Source of the DNA: Zoroaster sp. YZ-2022
Lineage: Eukaryota > Echinodermata > Asteroidea > Forcipulatida > Zoroasteridae
Assembly (NCBI GenBank): GCA_029582265.1
Contig: CM055837.1
Location: 13,286,777-13,350,776 of the forward strand
DNA: 64,000 bases
Direction of reading: 5' to 3'
The notes under the pieces were generated by a model that saw nothing but the letters and a program-made list of their open reading frames with translations, had not been told where the DNA came from and ran no database searches. The position numbers and the translations under genes are program-made. Shown piece after piece: positions 34,984 through 64,000 of the stretch (within the stretch, counting starts at the first letter, position 1; each line of letters begins with the position of its first letter).

Positions 34984-35180
34984 TGAAATTCTTGCGTCGG
35001 GAGATAAACAATTGATTTAATTTTGCCCTACACCGACGTATGTATAGCACTGCATACTCAGTGCTTTCCGAGTGTCTGTGAAAAAACTACACAGGCGACT
35101 CGGGCGGGATTTGAACCCACGACCTCCTGCTTCCTAGTGCAGACGTCTTAACCTCTCGACCACCGAGCCTGCCCGATGAC
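34984..35180 (-). mobile_element. tRNA-derived SINE, second family (GGTGGTCGAGAGG head)
   Basis: On the minus strand: CTCGGTGGTCGAGAGGTTAA (A box), TCGTGGGTTCAAATCCCGCC (B box), then a body with TTTTTTCACAGACACTCGGA and CAGTGCTATACATACGTCGG. The 8-nt anticodon-like loop and divergent acceptor ends argue against a working tRNA. Confidence 0.82.
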
Positions 35181-35844
35181 GATTGGCCGGCTAGAATCCT
35201 ATATAGCATATAATCCTATATAACATGCTTTACCCAATACTGCCAGCTACTCTCCAACAGTTTTTTGAAATTAGGTGTTATTGGCTGCAGAAGCAATGTT
35301 AAAGCATACAGTAAGGTAGATGCGACGATCTAGCCATAGTTACAACCTAAAACTGAAATTCACTGATGCATGCCGGGAAAACATAACCTCTCTTTTGAGT
35401 CCGAAAATCACTTAATTAATCATTGGCATGTTTTGTATCATGCAATGCCTATCAAACACCATCAATATTCAGTTCATGCAGTCTAAAGATTCCATTTTTA
35501 TTCACTACATGTTTTACATGTGGACAATGCCCGTAGCAGCTGGTACAAATGCAACACGACCAGTGAATGCGAGTTCAATACTCATTGTCTTCTCATTTCT
35601 ATAGATATTTAGTTTAAGATAAGATACTTTTATTGTGTGAAATACTGTGTTCTATTTAAAACACATTCACCCCTTGAATACACAAATTAGTTAATGGTAT
35701 ATCAATATCAGTAAGTGATGTCACTTGTTGACAAAGACATTTTAACATTTTTTTTAACGTTTGTTTTAAATTTGTTTTGCTTGTTAGTCTATTTCTGTTT
35801 TGTTTCATTTCCCCTGTCTGACTCATTGCTTTTTACTAATCTCA

Positions 35845-37103
35845 TAATCCAGGCATGAGAATGGAGTTTTGCAAAAAAGAAGGAAAAAATAATCCAGGCT
35901 TATATTAGATTTTGGTATATGAAAACCTTATAGGATGGCTATTTTGGATATTTTTATCATTGAAATCTCTTGTAATTTGGATTTTTTTTTTTTTTAATTA
36001 AAAAATAAATAATCCTGGGAAATTTTAGGATTTTGGTAAATGAAATCCTGAAAGGATAGCTATTTTGGGTATTAACTTCATTAACATCTCCTGTAATTTT
36101 GGCAAGATTTTGTGTACATTATGACCTGTCCAATATAATAAAATATAATTTTCAACACATATTAAAACAAATCTTACAAAGACTTACAAAGACTTGGTTT
36201 TATTATGCTTACCAATACTTTCAGTCCAGTCATGAATCATAACATCATTTCAGCACATAAGTTACAGAAAGACTGACAGCAATTATACTGGGTAAAATTC
36301 TCAAGAGTGTGTAAAAACTGTAAGAACAAAATAATAGCTAAAAATCAAACTAGCTAAGTTTACGAAAACAATCGCCGATTAGAGAACCAGCAAACAGAAC
36401 TTTATCACACCAATTCCATTTCCATTTATTTTTGTCGATTTCATTAACATCCACGGCGGAACCACGCTGGACGTAAGTAAGTTTGAGCGCCATTTCTATC
36501 GTCTGCAAACTCGATCGCATAGAAAGTTCCTGCTCTCGCAGCGCGAAGACTGTGTTGCAGATAGACTTGACAGTAAGTCGGTTCTACGTCCAGCGCTAGC
36601 ACTATGGTACATACATCACGCGCACCACACACACAAAAATACATGTAGGACTGTTAATCACAGTCTATGGAACGTAGAGAGAATTTGGTTGTGATCAATA
36701 CTCTTTTGCGCAGTGCCCCGCGTTGTGTGTAAAGCGAATCGTTGTATAATGTACTTCTTTGTTAAAACAAATTCTCCGTACACGCGTATTCCGGTGACGT
36801 CAACATTCAGAGAGGGGAAAAACACGGACACATACGTAATATACGTACACATAATACAGTGAGTAGTCGAAGTCAGACACTCTTCTTTTTTTATCCGGCT
36901 GCGGCATCAATCAAATAGGATCGCTAAGTTTATCGGGTGACAAAGTTAAATTTTCACTTACTTTTTTCACATGTTTTCTGAGCTTACCCCTATACAACCT
37001 ACCCCCCAAATTTTATATCAAATTCACACTGAACTCGGAGACCACATATTTTGAGGTGAAAAATCCGGAGGTCCTGAAAAATCCGGAAGATTCTCATGCC
37101 TGA
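35845..37103. mobile_element. Possible DNA element with ATCCAGGCATGAGAAT ends
   Basis: ATCCAGGCATGAGAAT (35847) and, reversed, ATCAGGCATGAGAAT (37090-37104) face each other. TAATCTCA and TAATCTCT flank them, an 8-bp TSD with one change. The interior includes a CpG-rich stretch at 36440-36850 without a recognisable gene. Confidence 0.4.
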
Positions 37104-37734
37104 TAATCTCTTCTTCCAGCCAAAAACTCCAGGTACTTCTATTCATGTGTAATCCCTCTTTTGTTCGGTCCCAGGACCAGTACATGACGCTGCTTTTTAT
37201 ATTGTTTTCTTTTGTGTTCATTTCACACCTGACTAACTTCTGCTCACTGTTGTCTTTATGTATGTGTGCTTGTAGGTTTATCGTCAATTTTGCCTTTGAG
37301 AAAGAACCTGCTATGTTCAAAACGTATGGCCAATAACTACAACTTTGTAATATCATGGGTGGTTAGATTTGAGATTTTTGTTGTATGAAGTGATCTAGTA
37401 TGCCATCCAGGGTCTTAAAGGAGGGGGGGGGGGGGTAACACTGTCACACACTAAGTTTTCAAAAGAAAATATGGTAACACTCCTGATGGAGGCAGAAAAA
37501 ACAGGAGGGGAAACACAGCAAAAAAACAGAGGGGGGGGCACACATGTCCATGTGTTAGGTTTATTTACATGTGTTACTTCAAAAAAGGGAAAGCATAATT
37601 TCCCTTTAAAACACCATGGGGTTACAATGGTATCGGCCGTGATAAGTGATGTCACTTGTTGACATCTTAGATCTGTTTATCATGATTTCATTTAGCTTGG
37701 TAACAAACTGTGAGGTTCCTTTTAAAGGCCACTA

Positions 37735-38047
37735 TATGGTGTTAGCAACATAATGTGGGTTCGAATCACGGCCGTGACACTTGTGTCCTTCAGCAAGACA
37801 CTTAATCATAATTGCTTCTCTCCACCCAGGGGTTAAATGGGTACCTGTGAAGGCAGAGTTGGTTTGCTCTATATGCGCTAGAAATGGCAGCAATTGAGCT
37901 GTATACTCCCCAGGGAGCTGAGATGGTTTCAGGAATGATTTATGAGCCTTATGAGCCTGATGAGCAGGGATAATAATATAATGCGCCTTGAGCACCACTT
38001 AGTTGGTGGATACGTGCGCTATATAAATCCACACATTATTATTATTA
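37735..38047 (+). mobile_element. tRNA-derived SINE (type A, decayed head)
   Basis: GGTTCGAATCACGGCCGTGA (B box), core CTTGTGTCCTTCAGCAAGAC, type A body and tail CGCCTTGAGCACCACTTAGT ending in ATT repeats. The A box is not recognisable. Confidence 0.83.
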
Positions 38048-38091
38048 TATTATTATCCTGTTCATAAGTCGATACGTAATATGCACGCGCA

Positions 38092-38229
38092 TTGGTAGTA
38101 CGCGCATTGGTAGTACGCGCATTGGTAGTACGCGCATTGGTAGTACGCGCATTGGTAGTACGCGCATTGGTAGTACGCGCATTGGTAGTACGCGCATTGG
38201 TAGTACGCGCATTGGTAGTACGCGCATTC
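38092..38229. repeat. 15-bp minisatellite CGCGCATTGGTAGTA
   Basis: Nine perfect units between CCTGTTCATAAGTCGATACG and TCTTTTCGCTACTTCTGGTT flanks. The same flanks with a single unit occur inverted at 55245-55310. Confidence 0.95.
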
Positions 38230-38631
38230 TTTTCGCTACTTCTGGTTCCAAAGCTGGCATGCCATTGCGTATAATTTAACCTATATTCCTTGATTTTAAC
38301 GTTCTAAAATGATTCTTGTGGCAGAAATTGACTTTGTTACTAAAGATTTTGAGTCTTTACAACACATGTTAAATGCAAGTCGCAAACTTGCTAATTTCTT
38401 GTGTAAATTCTTAAAGAAAAGACAGGCCAATGGGCTTCTAATGATCGTAGGATCCAGCACGTGTAAAGTGGGCGTGGGTTTGTGTTGGAATTACCAACAG
38501 GATATAGTATTGGTAATTTCAAAAAACATAAATGATCCCAGTTTTACATAAAACTTATTCAGTGTAAAGTTGATGATGGCATTAAACATCCCTTGAAATA
38601 TTTCTCTCTCAGCTGCTTTCATATTTGTTAA

Positions 38632-38887
38632 CCAGTTCGCGTCGGAGGCCGTGTATACATGCAATTTTTTTTGGACAGCGGATCGGAGAGCGTCTAAACA
38701 CGCCACAGGATTCTCGGGAATATTTGTATAGATTCCCGGTCGACGTGGCAACGAGCCATAAGCATACGGTGGAAGACGCGGTCTCCCCGGTCACGCTCTG
38801 GTGAGCACCATTGGTTGTGTTTGTGCGGTAAAAATGAACCCGCCACGGGGTTCGGAAAAGAAGAAAAAATTTCCCGGTGCGAACTGG
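38632..38887. mobile_element. TTAA-flanked MITE with CCAGTTCGCG ends
   Basis: TTAA at 38628-38631 and 38888-38891. Inside, CCAGTTCGCGTCGG and CCGGTGCGAACTGG. 256 bp, GC-richer than its surroundings, non-coding. An inverted relative is at 47918-48170. Confidence 0.78.
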
Positions 38888-39052
38888 TTAAATTAGTAAA
38901 ATGATTTCACAACTGAATTTGTTTTCTATGTAACAATGAATATGAAAATTTAGAATGTAATTTCATTATCTTTTCAATAATGACAACATAATAATAAGCT
39001 GAAACTTTCACAGGTAAATTGTTTAATGTATATCTTGATTCAAAGAAAGTAA

Positions 39053-39398
39053 TAATAATAATGTGTGGACTTATATGGCGCACGTATCCACCAACTGAGT
39101 GGTGCTCAAGGCGCATTATATCATTACCCCTGCTCATAAGGCTCATAAATCATTCCTGAAACCATCTCAGCTCCCTGGGGAGTATACAGCTCAATTGCTG
39201 CCTTTACAGCGCATATAGGGCTAATCAACCAACTCTGCCCTCACAGGTACCCATTTAACCCCTGGGTGGAGAGAAGCAATTATGGTTAAGTGTCTTGCTC
39301 AAGGACACAAGTGTCACGGCCGGGATTCGAACCCACACTCTGCTGCTAACACCAGAACTTGAGTCCGGTAAGCTAGACCGCTCGGCCACGACACTCCA
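39053..39398 (-). mobile_element. tRNA-Leu(CAA)-like SINE
   Basis: On the minus strand: GTGGCCGAGCGGTCTAGCTT, GGACTCAAGTTCTGGTGTTA (Leu-CAA anticodon arm), TGTGGGTTCGAATCCCGGCC, then core, type A body and (ATT)n tail. It is the least decayed tRNA-like head in the window. Confidence 0.9.
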
Positions 39399-39674
39399 CA
39401 ATAATAAGTAATAATAATTTCAGAAGTTGTTTTGCCTCCGTTACAAATAATGTACATTTTTGGTGCGATATACGTCACTGCATCCAAACTTTGTCAGAAT
39501 CAATTGATATGTACAGAAACTAACCCATTAAAGTTTCCATTCTTAAACTGGTCAATGTTGAAATTTTTATCCGACTAATTCAGTCAAAATATAATTTGAT
39601 TTTAATATACACAAAAAGGATATCACTTCACCAACCTTACACTAAGTATTATTTTTATGCAAATATTTGATCTT

Positions 39675-41125
39675 GATTCTATGAGTACTCTCTTTGAATC
39701 AAGATATACATTATACAGGGAAGGTACAACATTGGTAATGTCGGCAAAACTGCTTCTATGAGTATGCTTACTCTCTTTGAATCAAGATATACATTGAAGG
39801 GAAGGTACAACATTGATAATGTTGGCAAAACTGCTTCTATGAGTATGCTTACTCTCTTTGAATCAAGATATACATTATACAGGGAAGGTACAACATTGGT
39901 AATGTTGGCCAAACTGCTTCTATGAGTATGCTTACTCTCTTTGAATCAAGATATACATTATACAGGGAAGGTACAACATTGGTAATGTTGGCCAAACTGC
40001 TTCTATGAGTATGATTACTGTCTTTGAATCAAGATATACATTGAAGGGAAGGTACAACATTGGTAATGTTGGCCAAACTGCTACTATGAGTATGCTTACT
40101 GTCTTTGAATCAAGATATACATTGAAGGGAAGGTACAACATTGGTAATGTTGGCAAAACTGCTTCTATGAGGTATGTTTACTCTCTTTGAATCAAGATAT
40201 ACATTGAAGGGAAGGTACAACATTGGTAATGTTGGCAAAACTGCTTCTATGAGGTATGTTTACTCTCTTTGAATCAAGATATACAGGGTGTCCCCATAAA
40301 AAGTATACCGAGATAAAAATTACTGTAATGGCAAAACTACTTTATATATGGGAAAGAGAAATATATCTCTAGAAAGGGCAGAATGTCCTCTTTGCAATGG
40401 TATACAGCTTGTGATGTTATTGACACAGATGAGTGAACAAATTAGACAGATGTTAAGGGTACTGAAAGCAGGACTGTGACAATTTTGCATATTTGATAAA
40501 CAAATCTCAACCATGCAAGTGTGCAAAATACCAAATGCCTTTGTTTTTTCAACACATTCCTGAAAACAAGGAATGTACCTAAAACAATGTAATCTGCTTT
40601 GTTTTCGCTACTTACCTCAAAAGTTTAATGTGCAGGTTTTTTAAAATGCTTTTTGGACCTTTGTTAATCAAATATGCAAACTTGTCACAGTCCTGCTTTC
40701 AGTACCCTTAACATCTGTCTAATTTGTTCACTCATCTGAATGTCAATATACATCACAAGCTGTATACCATTGCAAAGAGGACATTCTACTTTCTGGAGAT
40801 ATATTCTCTTTCCCATATATGAAATAGTTTGCCATTACAGTAATTTTTATCTCGGTATACTTTTTATGGGGACACCCTGTACATTGAAGGGAAGGTACAA
40901 CATTGGTAATGTTGGCAAAACTGCTTCTATGAGGTATGTTTACTCTCTTTGAATCAAGATATACATTGAAGGGAAGGTACAACATTGGTAATGTTGGCAA
41001 AACTGCTTCTATGAGGTATGCTTACTCTCTTTGAATCAAGATATACATTGAAGGGAAGGTACAACATTGGTAATGTTGGCAAAACTGCTTCTATGAGGTA
41101 TGTTTACTCTCTTTGAATCAAGACA
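39675..41125. repeat. 81-84 bp tandem array (about 11 units) split by a MITE
   Basis: Units contain GAGTATGCTTACTCTCTTTG, AATCAAGATATACATTGAAG and GGTACAACATTGGTAATGTT. Eight units lie left and three right of the insertion at 40284-40879. It is in the space between the two convergent genes. Confidence 0.93.
40284..40879. mobile_element. mariner-like MITE with TA target and long TIRs
   Basis: Begins CAGGGTGTCCCCATAAAAAG and ends with its complement. Pairing continues through TACCGAGATAAAAATTACTG for roughly 240 bp with few changes. Flanked by TA at 40282-40283 and 40880-40881, splitting a GATATACATTG unit precisely. 596 bp, non-coding. Confidence 0.88.
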
Positions 41126-41420
41126 GACATTAAACAACCAACCTGTGAAAGTTTTAACTCAATGTGGAGTACGAGTCATGAAAAACTGTTTAAAAAAAAG
41201 CATTCACAATTTTTACAGAAAACACTTGGAGTATAACAGAATTTTCCAGGATGATTGGTACTTAAACCAACTTCACACCAAGTTAGCTTTGGGATAATAA
41301 TTTAGCAACTCCCAGTGTTGTACCTTCCCTTTCAATAATGCCCACACATTGTATGTTTTAAAATATTTCTTTGTACAAACTCAGAGTATTAAATTATTGA
41401 TCTCTTTGCCGGAGTCACTT

Positions 41421-62369
<20,949 letters not shown>

Positions 62370-62567
62370 CTTTCAAAAGAAAAGAAATTATCATAAATGA
62401 AATTAACGGCTCCTTTATAAACGTATCCAATTAAAACAAAATATATCAGCCATTCAGAAGTCAAAACTTCTATTATTTTTAGAGCTCATTTATATCCAAA
62501 ATATATCATCCTTTCACATATCTTTCTATGGGATAATTTATGATATATATTGTCTTCAACATATGTG

Positions 62568-62761
62568 CATAGCTGCCAACTCTTCCGGATTCTGCGGAAG
62601 ACTTCGCGTATTTGACGGTAATTTACTTACTTAAAATATATGCAAGGAGGCCTCTCCTTTTGGCACCAAAAGGAGAGGCCTCCTTGCATATATTTTAAGT
62701 AAGTAAATTACCGTCAAATACGCGAAGTCTTCCGCAGAATCCGGAAGAGTTGGCAGCTCTG
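62568..62761. mobile_element. Palindromic foldback element, copy B (96-bp arms)
   Basis: Arms 62568-62663 and 62666-62761 around CA, one terminal mismatch (CATAGCTG versus CAGAGCTG). TATGTG and CATGTG flank it, a 6-bp TSD with one change. Nearly identical to copy A except ACTTCGCGTA for ACTTCCGTA in both arms. Confidence 0.92.
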
Positions 62762-62901
62762 CATGTGGTACCAGAAGTCTATTACCTACACGTACATGAA
62801 TTGTGCCAGCCTGCTGTAATCCATACCACAGCATTGTACAACTCAATACAATACAACTCAGTAAGGTTTGAATTTCAAAATATCGTTTTCACTAAGTGTA
62901 T

Positions 62902-63157
62902 TTAACCCTAACCCCCCTGGGTATTCTGGCTAGGAACCTTCCTGAATCCTCCAAAATCCATCAGTGTACTTTTGGAAACACGCCCTTATCTTCAAAATGC
63001 ACCATGCATTTTCGTTGATCTTTCATATTCAGCACTTATGGCCTGTACTTCTTGCCCCATTTGAAGAGGTGAAAGTACCAGTTTCCAACAGTGCTGAATT
63101 TTTCCAAAAGAGTGCCACTTGGAGGACTTTTATGGATTTGGGATAGTTAGGGTTAAT
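62902..63157. mobile_element. TTAA-flanked repeat, second copy (CCCTAACCCC ends)
   Basis: TTTAACCCTAACCCCCCTGG to GGGATAGTTAGGGTTAATG, with the same CACTTATGGCCTGTACTTCT interior as 58764-58997. In ACAT1 intron 1. Confidence 0.7.
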
Positions 63158-63872
63158 GAAATAATCCCAAGATTTAATGTTAAATGATTACTTTAGTTTT
63201 GATGGCTGTCCATCACTTGACTTGAGCATGACGACAAAACATATGCCAGTGTTGGTGTGGGTACGTCGGCGTACATACGAGGATGACGAGCAAACACAAA
63301 AACCACTGTGTGGAATGTTTTACGCAAACCGCACATACACTGCCGTTTTGTCGCTACACGTTCATATGCTAATGGCTGTGGAATGACGCACAACCAGGAA
63401 ACTCTGAGATTTCTTTAGCATTGTCATTAACGTAAGATCTGGATTTTCTTTCAATAAAGTGACTTAGTAAAAATGATATTTTGAAATTCAAACCTTAGTG
63501 CCCCTCATTATGGTTGGTCATGGAATTTTAGTACTGAATTTCAGCCTCCACACGCAGGTATGATTGAAAAAATGTAGAAAATTGACAATTTTCAGTGGGG
63601 CAACTGACCTTCAGTTTGCCCCACCAGTGTGGCACAGACCTGAATCCTTAGCCACATGTTGGTTCCATTGAAGCTAACAGTCTCGATTTTGTAAATTCTT
63701 AGCGCTCAAATTTACGATATTTGCAACTATACTGAGACGCAATAGAAACTTACCACTTGTTTTGGAATAGCATAAAATTGTAATGGTTCAAAATAAGACA
63801 TCACGAGCTGCTAATTAAAATCATCATATACCCCTTGAGCAATTGCTGATGGTCAAACAAGGTGTTACGCAC

Positions 63873-63881
63873 CTGGACCAT
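63873..63881 (-). CDS. ACAT1: Possible ACAT1 first coding exon (Met-Val-Gln)
   Basis: The exon at 62316-62369 has a good acceptor and no Met, so a first exon must lie upstream. ATG GTC CAG followed by the donor GTGCGT at 63881-63867 is in phase 0 and would give MVQVLRSQALRRTLATASG, a plausible short presequence, for 408 aa in total. A palindromic E-box lies just upstream. Three codons are too few to prove it. Confidence 0.4.
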
Positions 63882-63898
63882 GAAGAGAATGACTCAAA

Positions 63899-63910
63899 GG
63901 TCACGTGACC
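63899..63910. promoter_or_regulatory. Palindromic E-box (GGTCACGTGACC)
   Basis: A perfect 12-bp palindrome centred on CACGTG, about 18 bp upstream of the candidate ACAT1 first ATG. GTCACGTGAC is the form bound by USF and TFEB/MITF bHLH-ZIP factors. It is a plausible ACAT1 promoter element, dependent on the tentative first exon. Confidence 0.4.
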
Positions 63911-64000
63911 ATGTGTGACCGATTTGTCTGTAGGGGGTACACTGACTTGCCAAAATAAGTGCATATATTACATTTGTGCATTGTGATTACTGATAATTTA

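Noticed and set aside
36444..36852. CpG-rich stretch with minus-strand frames as a promoter or gene
   Set aside because: Frames resemble no family and the stretch lies between inverted repeats of a probable transposon.
38045..38274. Frames of repeating VVRAL / MRVLP
   Set aside because: Translation of a 15-bp minisatellite, which is open in any frame because 15 is a multiple of 3.

Overview
This is a eukaryotic nuclear window, almost certainly from a marine invertebrate deuterostome. An echinoderm, perhaps a sea star, is my best guess; amphioxus or hemichordate are alternatives. The reasons are split genes with GT-AG introns of about 0.2-5 kb, AT-rich non-coding DNA full of TACATGTA-type motifs, several tRNA-derived SINE families, MITEs and minisatellites, and no prokaryotic gene structure. 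The species guess rests on general impression only.

Two genes can be reconstructed exon by exon, and they converge tail to tail. (1) Plus strand, 16835-32013: an ANKRD6 (Diversin) homologue in 12 coding exons, predicted 1004 aa. Ankyrin repeats are encoded almost one per exon, followed by a basic/His-rich linker, a conserved coiled coil and a long Ser-rich tail. (2) Minus strand, 63881 or 62369 down to 41421: mitochondrial acetyl-CoA acetyltransferase (ACAT1, thiolase II). Twelve exons are certain and one short first exon is tentative. All splice phases agree, and the region after the presequence is 387 aa.

Almost everything else is repetitive. Bases 1-16.8 kb (upstream of ANKRD6) hold SINEs, an L2/CR1-like LINE fragment, a CCTGTGGTA palindromic satellite family and nested DNA elements. 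The ANKRD6 introns hold a LINE 3' end, SINEs, three minisatellites and a 1-kb element. The 32-41.4 kb intergenic space holds SINEs, a 15-bp minisatellite, TTAA-flanked elements and an 81-bp tandem array split by a mariner-like MITE. The ACAT1 introns hold most of the clear transposons, with readable target-site duplications (TSDs).

The most informative observations concern the repeats. SINE and LINE share a 3' tail, which suggests the LINE mobilises the SINE. Three minisatellites look seeded by the ends of mobile elements. Two palindromic elements changed identically in both arms. A TIR family with 6-bp TSDs has one copy 7 bp from an ACAT1 splice donor. A recurrent hairpin-GAAAC module resembles, but does not fully match, a hammerhead core. 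I found no rRNA gene, no convincing functional tRNA gene, no CRISPR array and no operon-like system.
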